Shown: piece after piece, positions 1 to 10,985 of the stretch | Layout of the letters: each line of letters starts with the position of its first letter | Numbering within the stretch: position 1 is the first letter of the stretch | Source of the DNA: Prorocentrum cordatum | Lineage: Eukaryota > Sar > Dinophyceae > Prorocentrales > Prorocentraceae | Direction: 5' to 3' | Length of the DNA stretch: 64,000 nt | Assembly: GCA_963575745.1 (NCBI GenBank) | Contig: CAUYUJ010019593.1 | Coordinates: 225,873-289,872 of the forward strand | Translations under genes and position numbers: made by a program | Notes under the pieces: generated by a model | The model's database searches: none | The model's input: the letters and a program-made list of their open reading frames with translations, nothing else | What the model was told of the DNA's origin: nothing

Positions 1-219
1 ATGAACAAGAGGGAGTTTGTGGCGAAATGTCTCATGGTCATTTGCTTGCTGAAGGAGGGGGATGCTTACGAGGTCATGATGAAGGCTCACAGAGAAGGCG
101 TCGGCGTTGTCGGTACATACAACTACGAGAAGGCCGAGGCGTACTGCGAAGGCTTGAAAGCTAAAGGCCTGATGGTTGACATTATTCCCTGTGACGATGA
201 TGGCCCAATCGCTATGTAG
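1..219 (+). CDS. clpS: ClpS-like N-degron adaptor, C-terminal part
   Basis: The 72 codons up to the TAG at 217-219 match the core and C-terminus of the ClpS family. ClpS presents proteins with destabilising N-terminal residues to the Clp AAA+ protease; in algae it usually acts in the plastid. What is seen: a helix beginning REFVAKCLMVICLL, then the family's conserved block EAYEVMMKAH-like sequence (here DAYEVMMKAHREG), then GVGVVGTYNYEKAEAYCEGL, then a last strand LMVDIIPCDD. This order and spacing follow the ClpS fold. The ATG at position 1 is probably an internal Met, because ClpS normally has an N-terminal extension and the window simply starts here; an upstream exon or transit peptide may lie outside. 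There are no neighbours that inform function. An alternative is another ClpS-domain protein rather than the plastid adaptor itself. Confidence 0.8.
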   Translation: MNKREFVAKCLMVICLLKEGDAYEVMMKAHREGVGVVGTYNYEKAEAYCEGLKAKGLMVDIIPCDDDGPIAM

Positions 220-969
220 GCTTTGACGTGCGAGCTGGAATTTGCGAAGGCCGTGTCTTCTTCACCTCACCGCGTGCTCTTGTTTCATTCGTTGTTATTT
301 CTTTGGTTCGTTATTTCTGGCTGTGCCTCCCTCCGTGACCGTTTCGAGCCGTGGCTGAGGTCCATTTTCCTTTGGCAGCCCACCTAGGAGCTGCATAGTC
401 AGCGTGTTCCAGAGTTCTAGGCGCCCTCAAAACATGTAGATAGCGCGCTCCAGGAAAGGCATCGCCTTCAAGGATCGAAGATGTTTGTATCTCTTCCTCG
501 ACGGGGGCGGCGGAATGCCGGCGGCAGGCAACGGAAGTAAAACAAGGGTCGCTCCGCCGCCGCCAGCGGAAGACGGCGGAAGGCTAGCGGAAGCTGGCGG
601 AAGTAACACTTGGCCCTCCAAGGGATGCCAATGTTTGAGGGTTGAGGCTCTCAGGAATCCGCCATGTGGGGTCGGGAAATCTGGCCTTCTTCTGCTGCAC
701 GACGGTGTGGTTCTCTACGGTGTCGGACTTATGGGTCGGGCGCACCCTGCGGCCTGGGCGAGAATCCAGGACCCCCAATCGGTGTGGTGAGTCACTGGGG
801 ATCCGGGGTCACCGCACGGTGTTGGGACTTGAGTCGTTCTCCGAGGGCGGCTCGGGCGGCTGCGGCCTCCAGGGTCTCAGAGATGTGCGGTGACGGACCA
901 TGCGGTGAGTTCGTTGGGGACTTCGAGGTCATCGCACGGTGTGTCACCGCACCGCTTCGGGACCCCCCC

Positions 970-970
<1 letters not shown>
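220..970. other. 3' flank of clpS and spacer, no gene seen
   Basis: There is no convincing coding frame. About 790-960 holds two related segments around CACGGTGT, each preceded by a GGTCA-type string, which suggests an old short duplication. The stretch ends in a C-run directly before the GAT microsatellite. Confidence 0.4.
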
Positions 971-1030
<60 letters not shown>

Positions 1031-1192
1031 CGATTGTGATGGTGATGATGGTGATGGTGATGCTGATTCTGATATTGATGATAAGGATGATGATGGTGGT
1101 GATGATGATGACGATGCCGATGACGATGATGATGATGCCGATGATGATGCTGATGCTGAGGCTGCTGATGATGGTGATGGTGATGGTGATGG

Positions 1193-1251
<59 letters not shown>

Positions 1252-1442
1252 TTGATGGTGATGATGATGACGATGATGCAGCTGGTGATGATGATGTTGA
1301 TGATGATGCTGATGCTGATGCTGCTGATGAGGGTGATGGTGATTATGGTGATGATGGTGATGATGATGATGGGGACGGTGATGGTGATGATGATGATGCT
1401 GATGATGGCTCTGATGCAGCTGGGGGTGATGACTGATGAAGC

Positions 1443-1474
<32 letters not shown>

Positions 1475-1646
1475 CTGATGCTGATGCTGATGCAGATGCT
1501 GATGCTGATGCTGATGCTGCTGATGATGGTGTTGGTGATGGTGATGGTTGTGGTGATGGTGATGCTGATGGTGATGATGCTGATGACGATGATGATGGTG
1601 GTGGTGGGGGCGGTGGTGGTGGTGGAGGTGGTAGAGGTGGTGGTGG

Positions 1647-1690
<44 letters not shown>

Positions 1691-2012
1691 GTGATGATGG
1701 TGATGCAGCTAATGCTTCTGCTGCTGCTGACGAACACGACGACGATGATTATGATGGACGAGGAGGAGAGAGGGAGGAGGGGGAGGATGATGATGAGGAG
1801 GAGGAGGAGGAGGAAGCTCGGAGGAGGAGGAGGAGGAGGGAGCAGGAGGAGGAGGAGGGAGGAGGAGGAGGAGGAGGAGGAGGAGGAGGAGGAGGAGGAG
1901 GAGGAGGAGGAGGAGGAGGAGGAGGAGGAGGGAGGGAGGGAGGGAGGGAGGGAGGGAGGGAGGGAGGTAGGATGAGGATGAGGAGGAGGAGGAGGAGGAG
2001 GGAGGAGGAGGT
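971..2012. repeat. GAT then GGA/GGGA trinucleotide microsatellite, about 1 kb
   Basis: From 971 to about 1735 the sequence is an interrupted GAT repeat with GCT, GGT and GAC variants. From about 1740 to 2012 it becomes GGA and then GGGA repeat. Open frames here translate to poly-Met, poly-Asp, poly-Glu or poly-Gly and are by-products of the repeat. The GAT-to-GGA order is the same as in the microsatellite part of the composite elements further right, but neither conserved end of that element is present. Confidence 0.95.
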
Positions 2013-4004
2013 GGACGTTCGCCGCCTTCGCCCATCCCCGGACATGCTCGCGTCCAGAATCGACCACGACGGGAGGCCGTTGGTGGCTGTTTCGCTTGCA
2101 GCGCTCGCCCTTCTCAGCGCCGCCGGCGTGCGAGCTCCGCCAGGACTTCTTGGCGCTGCGCTGCCCCCCCCCACCCTGTCGGCGCCTCTGGCGCCCTCCG
2201 CGCGCCAGGGAGGAGGATCCAGAGAAGATCCAGGAAACAGGCGCAGACCTCCGATCGTGCATGCTGAACTATGCGTTCGCTTCTGCTTCTAGGCGTAGGG
2301 CATTCGTTTCGGCGCGGGCACGACGCGGCCGGCTTTGGCGAGAGCTGGGTCACCATGCGACCGCATGTCTTCCAGCGCTGGGCCATCACACGACCCAGGT
2401 GTGCCAGCCTCCCACGTGTTCGTCCAGCGGGTGGCCTCCGCATGTTCCGAACGCTGCCGCCCGCCTGTGCCCTGTCTCCCCAATTAGTAGAGCTGTGCGT
2501 AGCCCGCTTAGCCTCTATCGGAAGAGGTTCGCTCTCGCCCCGCAGACCAAAAATGTTCCGAACGCTGCGCGTCCATCTTTCCTCCTCCTCCTCCTCCTCC
2601 TCCTCCTCAACCACCCTTGCGTCCGCCACTTCTGGCTTTCGGCCCTGGGACGTTCTGTTTCCTGCCGGTGGCGGTGCGGCGTGCCCGCCGCCCCCCCCCG
2701 GCGGTGGCTCGTTGGTCCCTCCCTCCCAGTGGGTCGCGGGGCTCGCTCGGTCGCCGCCGCCGTCGGTTAAGGGCTCGGCCGCGTCGTGGGGTCCTCTGCC
2801 GTCGTCTCTCCGGGCTCCCGTCCTTCCTCTGCTCCTGCTTGCTCTCTCTCCCCCTCCCCCCCTCCTTTGGGTCGTCCCCACCGCGGGGAGTATAGCTGCT
2901 CTGTCGTATCCTTCTCTCGGCACGCGCCTTCGCGCGTCTCCTCGCGCCATTTATGTATCTCCCCGCTTGCCGATTTTCCCCCTCTTAAGTATCTCCCCGC
3001 TTGCCGACCTCTCGCGCCATTTAAGTATCTCCCCTTCTTGTCAGTGACGGTTTTGGCCAAGCAGGGTGTCTGGCCTGCCGTACTCTGTTTGTTGTCGGTG
3101 GTGGCGCGACGTTCCCGCCTCCCCTGGCGGCGCTCCCCTCCGCGGTGATTCGTCGCTCCTCCTCCCCGTGACCCCTTCCTCCCCTCCTTCTGGGTCGACC
3201 CCACCGCGAAGGGGTGAGCCTCTTCCGCGTGCTCGCCTGGCGGTCGCGACTGGACGGTGCCTCCCTTTGTTCTTTCCCTCCTCCTCCTTTTCCCCCTGTC
3301 TCCCTCTTCTACGGGACTTCCTTGGTCGAGTTGGTGGCGACTGAGCCGTCGGTGCGTACAGCGCACCTCTCGCCATTGCCCGTGCTGCTCGGTTTACGGT
3401 CGACACTAAGTCAACTGCTGCATCGGTACCCTACCAATCAGTTCGTCGGCGTTATTACAGCCTTTTGTGCCAGCCCGGACGCGTCATTGACACTGGCCTC
3501 TCCTGGTGGCGTGACTACCCACCAAAGATTCCATGGCATAGTTTAATTTGCTTGGTTTCGGCCCCGCATGTACAGGTTCTTACGTTTGTCGTGCGTCTCG
3601 ACTCCACCAATCTATATCTCTGGTCCGTAGGTTTTCTTCTTCGCAGAACCTCCTGAGCTTGGCGCTGTACCCACCAGCCTGGTGGTCTCGCAGCAGTTAC
3701 ATGTTCTTTTGCGCTTTACGGCCTAACATTGTCGTGCCGGTGATTCAGTGGCCGCCAATTCGCACCATACTGCTCGCGCTTCAGTTTACTTCGAGTTGAG
3801 TCGCCTCCTCGGTTTTCTTGCCGCTGCACGCTTCGTTTGGATTTACAGCTTCTTCCTCACACCGCCCATCGCTGCATTCGATAGTGTGCACGTTTTGTAC
3901 ACTGTGCCTTCGACATTTTTCGGTCGCCATTAGCACTTCCATCTGCTACTCGCGCCTGAGGATCCTCTGCGCCGCCGACTTGGACTGTGCGTGTATGTGT
4001 GTTT
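2013..4004. other. GC- and CT-rich spacer, no supported gene
   Basis: No frame has recognisable domain content. A CTC run lies at about 2580-2612. Around 2945-3045 a short module (CGCGCCATTT followed by AGTATCTCCC) recurs about three times. Long open frames in several registers reflect GC richness. Confidence 0.4.
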
Positions 4005-4245
4005 GGATCGCGCGTGGGGGCGAGGAGTGGGCTGCCCCTGCGCGGCGTGCGGTTGGTTCGGGTTCTGCGGCCGCGGCGGCAGCCCCGCCGCTGGCGTTCA
4101 AGGTTGATCGCCGTTGGTGGCCGAGAACGACCCGGCCATCGTAAACCGCCGATCGTTCAAGTTTGAACGGTCCAGGCGGTGTCAAGAACCATCGCCGGGG
4201 GCGTTACGATACGAATCTGCCGTGGGCGATTGGGTATTTGCTGTG
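4005..4245 (+). repeat. Dispersed repeat R4, copy 1
   Basis: The block starts GTTTGGATCGCGCG and runs through CCCCGCCGCTGGCGTTC and the string CGGTGTCAAGA. It aligns along most of its length with 6925-7180, and its centre aligns with 46985-47110 and, reversed, with 16195-16375. No coding content is seen; it looks like a MITE-class or intron-derived repeat. Confidence 0.65.
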
Positions 4246-4374
4246 GGGGGCGGTCCTTGTGAGCGTGCGCCGCCCAGAGCGAGGGCCGGCTGCTGGGCGG
4301 AGCGACTCGGCGTGTGCGGCTGCTCACCAGGCCTTGCCTGAAATCTGGCGTCGCGAAAGATTAGTAAGATCGCG

Positions 4375-4465
4375 AGTAGTCACTGCTGGGGACCCGGGCC
4401 CGACCTTTCTGCGGCATCTTGCGGGCCGGATCGATCTGCGATGGGCCCCGGGCCCGAATATTGAT
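4375..4465 (-). repeat. Short dispersed repeat, inverted relative to 19066-19127
   Basis: Reverse-complemented, the segment around CGGATCGATCTGCGATGG and the flanking CGGGCCCGA matches 19066-19127, which carries CACAGATCGATCTGGCTCG and ends AGAAAG. The second copy lies inside intron 2 of the cysteine-rich gene. Confidence 0.55.
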
Positions 4466-4756
4466 GGAAACGACCGGCGTGAAGAATTGCAACGCCCAAG
4501 TCTCAGGGGAGGCTACCGCCCTGCCGACGGCGTGGGCGGTTGGATACTGTTGGGAGGGGGGGCGTTCGGCGTGCGCGTGTGAATCGTGCCACGGTGGGGG
4601 CTGGCTGCCGGGCGGAGCGACGCGCGTGGGGCTGCTCACCAGGCGAGGCGGAGCAGAAGGTGTTTCTGGCCCGCCGACGAAGATGGCCGACCAGGCGCCG
4701 CCGACGTCAACAGTGCTCGACCGACCAACCGAACGTCGGCGGCGTGCGCGGATCAT

Positions 4757-4971
4757 GGGCAACGTTAGGGGGGGGGACTTCGCAGCTCAGAGGGGAATGC
4801 ATCGACCCCAAATCGCTCACTGTTTGCATGGAGGAGCCCGATAGCCCACCCCACCCTGGAACGTGCGGCTCAGCTATCGGGGGCCTGTCGCCGATCCATC
4901 GGCGATGCATCGCCGATTCCAGGTCGATGCTCCCCCCCCCGAGCCAGTCCCCCCCTCTTGATCGTTGCCCC
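4757..4971. mobile_element. Introner/MITE family R1, copy a
   Basis: The left end GGGCAACGTTAGGG and the right end ATCGTTGCCCC form short terminal inverted repeats about 215 bp apart. The interior contains GATGCATCGCCGAT and further CGATAG/CTATCG strings that pair with each other, so the element is partly self-complementary. Other copies are at 19156-19352 and, as two separated halves, at 22545-22620 and 44767-44875, where the right end abuts an exon. No exon could be firmly assigned beside this copy. Confidence 0.75.
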
Positions 4972-6586
4972 ATCCAAAGATCGGCGGCGAGCCTGGGGGG
5001 GAGGTGAGAAGGGGCAGGCCGTCTCAGAAGGCTCGGAAGTCCTCCGGCCTTCTGAGAAGTCTCCTGAGCCTCCCCCGCAGGCGGCACAGCGGACCCCTCA
5101 GAAGGGCTGGAGGCCTTCTGAGCAGCCCCGCCGCCTTCTGAGGAGGCCTTTCCCTTTGCACTTCCCAGGAGGAGGAGAAGCACATATGGAACCCGTACCC
5201 CCCCCAACCCGGAATTCGGGTCTTCGGGTTGGGTTGGAGTGGTCTGGTAGGGAGTCAAACACCAATTTCGGCGGTGTGCCTCCGCCGAGGGAAGAAGATT
5301 CCGATCTCGATGATGGTGGCAATCTTCTGGCTTCCGAGGTGGCCGCAATGTTACCACCAACGCCCGAATTTAGGATCAGCTTCCCCCTGTTGAGGCAGCC
5401 CCCTGTGTTGGTGTTGGCGCCCATTTCCAGGCCTCCAACCCTGGCCCCTGGAGCTGCACGGCGATGCACCGAGCGCGTTCCTCTACTCGCAAAGTGTTTG
5501 CTCGCAGCCGTCCAGCAAAAAGCACATGTGTTTGCCTCGAGGAGTAGTGCATCGTGGATACCCCGCTGCGGATGCGGGCCGTTTGCGAGCAGTTGCTTTT
5601 GCGAGTAGTGGAGAGCGCTTGTCTAGCTATGCGCCGTGCCGAGCTAGAGCCGCGCGGGGGTGAGTCCAGGCACGGTGCGGTGCATGGGTGCCGTTCTCGT
5701 GCCATGGGATGGCAGCGGGGCTTCGTAGAAGGGACTCTGCCCCTTCAAAGACAATGATCCCTCTGCCTGCCCAGAGTGCGGGGGCCTTCTCAGACGTTCC
5801 CCCCCCTTGATCCTGCCCCGCCTCCTCTGCGCGGCCGCAGTGCTTACAAACCGACGCAGTTTGGTGATCGACGCTCGAAGTCCACACCCCTGCTGCTGCC
5901 CCCCCCTCTGGGCGAAAGACGGGGCAGTGACAGGAGAGTCTCTACGATCAGGAACTTTGGCTCAGCGTGTCGCGCCGCTGGTTCTTCTGACCCACCAAGC
6001 TTCGGCGCGACAATCTCGAACGTTTCCCAGCCCGCCCCCCGTGGAGCGGAGCGACACGCTAATTCTTCGCTCGCAGCGCAGGGCGTGTTTCGCCAGGGCC
6101 GCCGCCGCGGCACGCTAAGCAAACACTTCCCGACCGTGACCTCGCTCCTGCTGCAGCGGGGGGACGCAGGGCAGAGCAGGGTGGTCCTCCGCCACGGGGG
6201 CGAAAGAAGACGCGGGCGGGGCAACAGATTCGTGCCCGAAAAGCCAGCTCGCGGGTCCACCGAGCGAACATCTCTGACACTGGATTCGATTGACGAGGGG
6301 TAGGAGACGGGGGCGAAGCGGGGCTGGAATTGGCGGCCCGCCCTCCAGGAGCTACGACGCCCGAACCTCCAGAGGGGCCGCGATTGGCCTCTGGAGGCCT
6401 CCGGGGGCAGGGGCACAGCGTGGCCTCCCAGAGGCCGGGCTGCCCGTGCTGCCGCCCTGCCCCCCAAGGCAGAGTCCGAGCTGCCGCTGCCCGGATCCGA
6501 GTGGCCGCCGACCAAAATGTCTGCCAGTTTTTCCTATCCGGCTATTTGACCAGCCTCGAATTTATCCTTATCCCTAAGATTTCAGC
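4972..6586. other. Spacer with small inverted repeats, no supported gene
   Basis: Around 5025-5150 the string CCTTCTGAG and its complement CTCAGAAGG recur several times and could pair into hairpins. No coding region is recognised in the rest. Confidence 0.35.
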
Positions 6587-6758
6587 GAGCGAAGAACGGT
6601 ATAACATCAACTTTTTCGCCGTCGGGGACACCTGCCCCTGGGGGCGGCTGGAAAGTTTATACCCCTACGGTGCCACCGTAAGGGTATAAACTTTCCAGCC
6701 GCCCAGGGGCAGGTGTCCCCGACGGCGAAACAGTTTATTTTAACCGTTCTTCGCCCGT
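6587..6758. mobile_element. Fold-back (near-perfect palindrome) element
   Basis: Two arms of about 85 bp are almost exact reverse complements, meeting at CTACGGTG/CCACCGTA near 6671-6683 with almost no loop. The inner 60 bp of each arm (CGCCGTCGGGGACACC ... AAAGTTTATACCC) differ by only a few bases. The outer parts (GCGAAGAACGGT and its complement ACCGTTCTTCGC) are more diverged. The element is non-coding and the structure is that of a fold-back MITE. Confidence 0.85.
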
Positions 6759-6924
6759 TAAAGATTGACACGCCAAAAGGCGATGACAATCTCAGGGATG
6801 CGCCCTGAAAAGCTGAGGGAAGCCCCAAGATGGGCATCGTGATGAGGAGATGCCCAGCACAGGGATAGGGACATGTTCCAGGCTGGTAATTATTTCAAGT
6901 TTTTCCATGAGCGGTGTGTGTGTG

Positions 6925-7180
6925 TGTGTGTGGATCGCGTGGGAGCGAGGAGTGGGCCGACCTACACAGGGCGTGCGGCAGGTTCGTGTCGTGCCAACGC
7001 GGCAGCGACCCCGCCGCCGGCGTTCGAGGTTGAACAGCGCCAGTGGCCTGGAATCGGCCAGCATGGAACGACCTGGCGAACGAGCAGCCGCCGATCGCGA
7101 CAGCTCAACGATCCACGCGGTGTCAGAGACCAGCGCCCAGGCCGTCACGACACGAACCTGCCGTACACACAAGATGCCGA
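6925..7180 (+). repeat. Dispersed repeat R4, copy 2
   Basis: A GTGTGTGTGTGTGGATCGCG start is followed by the same order of blocks as at 4005-4245: GAGCGAGGAGTGGGC, then CCCCGCCGCCGGCGTTC, then GCGGTGTCAGAGA. This copy lies about 280 bp upstream of the glycosyltransferase start codon, so it may fall in the 5' flank or an upstream intron of that gene. Confidence 0.65.
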
Positions 7181-7457
7181 CCGCCCGCGAGTGTGTGCCA
7201 GGCCAGGGCTGGACCCAAACGGTGTTTTTTTGCGGCTTCGTGGGCCGCTTCCGCTTCGCTTTCGCTCTGCGGTAGAGGTGGACGGAAGACGAGACGAGGG
7301 AAAACGAAGACAAAACGAACACGAGAATCACCGTCTAGGCTCCGCCCTGTGCCAGGCCGCCCCCACCGCCGTGCCCGCCGCAGCCCCACCGCCGTGCCCG
7401 CCGCAGCCTGCTCAGCATGGCCGGCCCGCCGCCGCCCGCGGGCGCGCCCGCGGGGGC

Positions 7458-9208
7458 ATGGCGGCCGGGCGCCGCCTACTGCTCGCCTGGGCCCTCGGGG
7501 CGGCCTGCGAGCGGGCGGCGGCGCCCGGCGCCGCCGGCGCCGCGGGCGGCGGCGCGCCGGCGCCCCAGGAGGCCGCCGCGGGCGTGTGCGCGGCCGCCGC
7601 CGAGGGCGCGTGTGCGGGCGGCGCCCCCGCGCCGGGCGCGCGGGACCCGGCTGGAGAGCGGCTGCGCGCCAAGGGGTGGAGTCGGGCGTGCCCCTCTACA
7701 GGGGGGATGTTCAAAAATAGTAACAAAATGGTATGGGGGACGATGTTTCGACTATATATTGAACATTTTGGGGGCACTTCTTGAGTATTTCTTGATCTTC
7801 GCCCCAAATCCCCTCTGTAGGGGGACACGCCCAACTTAACGCAAGGGCGACCTCTGGCCAGAGTGACCTTCTGGTGCGGGCCCACGTGGGGTCCCCAGGT
7901 TCGCCGAAGGGAGGAATGCGATAGCAGCGGCCTGCGCGCTCGGGTTTGGCCCCCTCGCGCGCCATCCTCCCCAACATCGCGCACCGGAGGTCATTCTTGC
8001 CCAGGGTCGCCCCTGCGTGTAACCTAGGAGAGTACTGTGACATCGCCCGCCGCGCGGGCGCGGGGGCGCACGCCAAGTACTGCGAGCCCTGCCTGGGCCA
8101 GCGGCGGCTGGCGCCCTTCGTGCCGGAGGGCGCGGCGGAGGTGCGGGAGCGGCTGCGGTCCGCGCGGGCGAAAGCGTCTCGCGCGCGGGGACCGCGGACG
8201 GCCTGGTTCATGACGGTCGTGAAGCCGTGCGGCGAGCACGCTGGCAAGATGGCCCGCTACCTGGACTTCATGCGGGCGGCCGTGGTCTCTGGGCTGCTCA
8301 ACGCCCCAAGCCTGGCGCCCTACGTGGTCTACACCTACCAGGCCGGCCAGACTTTCGGGGAGGTGGATGACTTCTACGTGTGGCTGGAGTCCGCCGGGGT
8401 GCGGGTCGTCCCTCACACGCTCAGCTTCGGCGACCTCCTGTCTGAGAGGGCGGTCAGCCAGGAGGCCAACCTGAACGTGGGCTGCTGGAGCCGCCTCGAC
8501 ATTCCGCGCATCGTGACCGACCAGCTGCACGACGAGTTTGTGCGGCTGGGCATCAGGACGGACTATGTGCTGTACACGGACGCGGACGTGATGCTGGCGG
8601 CTGACTTCCCTAGCCACAGCAGGCTCAGACACTGCAGCGGGTGCCCCAGGTACCCCGAGCCGTCCTGTTGCGGGAGGCGCCTGAAGCCCGAGGCGCCGAG
8701 GTGGTTTCTGGCGGGCAGCGACGCAGACATGGTGCCAGGTCAGATGAACAGCGGAGTCATGTATCTAAATGTCCGCAGCATGGCGGATGAGATGCCCAAA
8801 CTCGTGGAGTACGCCTCGCAGCACAAGTGGGACTTTCCGCACAAGGACAACGGGCTGCTCGATATGTACTTCACGCGCCGCATGTTTGAGACCAACGTCA
8901 AGCTTTGGGACCAGTTCGACGATGCCGTTTACAACTCCAGGGCCTTCATGAAGGCCGCGGGCCGTAGATCCAAGATCTGGCACTGGCATGGGTTCAAGCC
9001 CGCAGACGTCCAGTGCTGGTTGCGGGAGCTGCAGGCGGGGCGGATGGAGCGGTTTGTGTACAATTGCAGCGACAAGAGCGTGAACAACATGCTGGCGGCC
9101 GACCTGCTGCAGAAGGACCCCTGCTCCTACTACCTTCACATGCAGCTCTTGGGCCAGTACGAGCGCCTGTTGGACATCGCGAGCCGGATCGCAGAGTACC
9201 TCGCGTGA
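7458..9208 (+). CDS. GT8-like glycosyltransferase, two exons (7458-7653, 8028-9208)
   Basis: The enzyme probably transfers a sugar from a nucleotide-sugar donor in the secretory pathway. Exon 1 starts with an Arg-Arg then Leu-rich, Ala-rich segment (MAAGRRLLLAWALGAAC) that reads as a signal peptide or anchor. Exon 2 has, in order: FMTVVKPCGEHAGKM; YVVYTYQAGQ; the GT-A metal-binding motif in YTDADVMLAADFP; an insert with five Cys (CSGCPRYPEPSCCGRR); the NSGVMYLNV strand typical of GT8; DNGLLDMYF; and HWHGFKP, resembling the GT8 HxxGxxKP end motif. The stop is TGA 9206-9208. Both intron ends carry GGAGAG, so the GA...AG intron can be placed as 7654-8027; phases agree and codons read through. 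The intron consists largely of two transposon-like elements. The acceptor is followed by G, as usual in dinoflagellates. Acceptor sugar and exact family are not known; the exon 1 link is inferred. Confidence 0.75.
7684..7832. mobile_element. 149 bp terminal-inverted-repeat element within the glycosyltransferase intron
   Basis: The 25 bp at 7684-7708 (GGGCGTGCCCCTCTACAGGG onward) and 7808-7832 are reverse complements with about four mismatches. The interior is comparatively AT-rich, unlike its surroundings. It lies about 30 bp inside the intron start and is followed almost at once by the R2 element. No clear target duplication was found. Confidence 0.75.
7836..8022. mobile_element. Introner family R2, copy 1
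   Basis: The left end (ACGCAAGGGCGACC ... GTGACCTTCTGGTGCGGG) and the right end (GCGCACCGGAGGTCATTC ... CGCCCCTGCGTGT) are inverted repeats of about 43 bp. The interior shares GATGCGATAGCAGCG-like and GCTCGGGTTTGGCC strings with the copy at 18766-18935. The exon 2 acceptor CCTAG follows the element by 5 bases. Confidence 0.8.
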
Positions 9209-9755
9209 GCCGCGCCTGTCCGCGTGGCCCCTTACGGAGCTCCACTGAAAGGCAACACTCATAATGCTTGCAGTTTGCTTCAGTGGCGATCGAAGTTCGG
9301 AGTATCATTGTCTTTGGTCAGGTCAACTTGCACGGGCAGGGGGGTGGGCAGGGACTGGGAGGGGGAAGGGGAAGGGGGGGAATAGTTGGGCAGCATATGC
9401 GGAGGGAGGGGAGGCAGGGAAGAGAGGGATGGGGGAAGGAGGGTGGGAGGGATGGATTGCGGAAGAACGGAGGGAGCCAAACAGGGAAGGACGGAGGTGA
9501 GGGCGAGATGGAGGAGGTGAGGGCGGGTGGAGGTGTGCGATGGGAACGGATGGTAGGGCAGAGGGCGAGGGGAACAAGGGGTGGGGAAGGCCCTTCTGGC
9601 CTGTCAGCAAAGCCGAAGTCCCCAGACTTCGCTCATTCCCAACGGAGCCGTCAAGACATGGGGATCAGGAGTGCGATGAGGAGGAGGAGGGGGAGGAGGA
9701 GGAGGAGGAGGAGGAGGAGGGGGAGCGGGCTCCCATGACATGCGACGTTTAGTTT
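9209..9755. other. 3' flank of glycosyltransferase, purine-rich on the + strand
   Basis: About 9335-9560 is almost all A and G on the + strand (GGGGGAAGG and GGGAGGGA strings), and a GGA run occupies 9677-9722. No gene is seen. Such homopurine tracts can adopt triplex structures in principle; nothing here shows that they do. Confidence 0.5.
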
Positions 9756-9963
9756 GCCCCAACCTTCTGTGATGTTTGGCCCTCATTTTGAAGAGACAGC
9801 GCCCCGCGTCACCCTCACTCACTCACTCCTCCTCCCCCTCCTCCCTCCTCCATCACATCATCATCGACAGCAGCACCAGCATCAGCACCAGCACCAGCAT
9901 CAGCATCAACATCAGCATCATCATCGTCATCATTATCATCACCACAACCACAACCACAACCAC

Positions 9964-10028
<65 letters not shown>

Positions 10029-10118
10029 GCATCGTTATCATCGTCCTCGCCGCCGTCGTCGTTGTCGTCGTGATCATCATCATCATCAGCATCATCACCA
10101 TCATCATCATGGCCAGCT
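9756..10118 (-). repeat. Composite element, right-end fragment plus microsatellite (reversed)
   Basis: Reverse-complemented, 9756-9815 gives GCGGGGCGCTGTCTCTTC and then CACAGAAGGTTGGG, the conserved right end of the composite element. It is followed (leftward in element terms) by a GGA/GAT microsatellite at 9830-10118. The satellite and left end are missing, so this is a truncated copy. Confidence 0.75.
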
Positions 10119-10985
10119 CTGGCCCGAGGTCCCAGGGACATGAGGGCCAGTCTCACAGCCCTCATCTTTCACCTCTCATCGGCGCTGCGGTGCGCGACCA
10201 CCCATATGAAGGTCGAAGCAGCGCGATTCTCTTACGCCTTATGCTGTGGTGCTGCATGAACAGTGTATCATGGTGCTGCACGGGTAGTTTTTCATGCTCA
10301 AGTTTGGATGGAATGCCGGGTTTGCGCGATGGTGAACACATCTTGTGGAGTAGAGGTATGGCTGAGTCGCAGGCGGTTCCGAACGAACGAACTGGTGGAT
10401 TTCTGGACGGTCCTATCTGCACTATAAGGACGGCTGGATGCGGTTCGGGTCAAGTCTAGCCTCAGCTACTTCCTTCCACGGTGCTCGGGCGCGAAGGGGG
10501 TCCCACGGTATGAAGCGACGGTACACAAGTTGGTGGAGCAACTTCAGATTAGTATGGGAGGGACCCCGAACAAGTCAACTACGTTTGCTGCGACAAACCT
10601 CAACGACGGCATGGGTATCAGGTCTATCGATGGGCTAGTGCTGGTGGTGCATCGCTCCAGCATGGGGCCACGCGGCGGAAGCCAAACACACCAAGCTGGC
10701 ACACTGTATACATAATGGATGGAAGAGAACGCACAGGCTTCAGTTACGAGTTGATATTCTTTCGGGCCCACATGCTATGGACATCGGAGCTGCAGTTACA
10801 TTTACCACCTGGTAATATCGTCGCCATGGGTGGGACGTGTTAAACATGCGCGGCCGCCTACACATCGACACGGGGAGTAAGGGCGCTCCCCAGCGTGGCG
10901 ATTTGGGATCACATGGTTATGGTGGCCGAGGTCGAATACAAACTTACATACGGCGCCCCACAAACAAATTACATTATCGGGGGGT
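10119..10985. other. Spacer, no supported gene
   Basis: No open frame has recognisable motifs, and no repeat shared with other parts of the window was noticed. Confidence 0.3.

Noticed and set aside
664-2292. 542-codon open frame with poly-Met, poly-Asp, poly-Gly and poly-Arg
   Set aside because: It is produced by the GAT/GGA microsatellite; the complementary strand and other frames are equally open.
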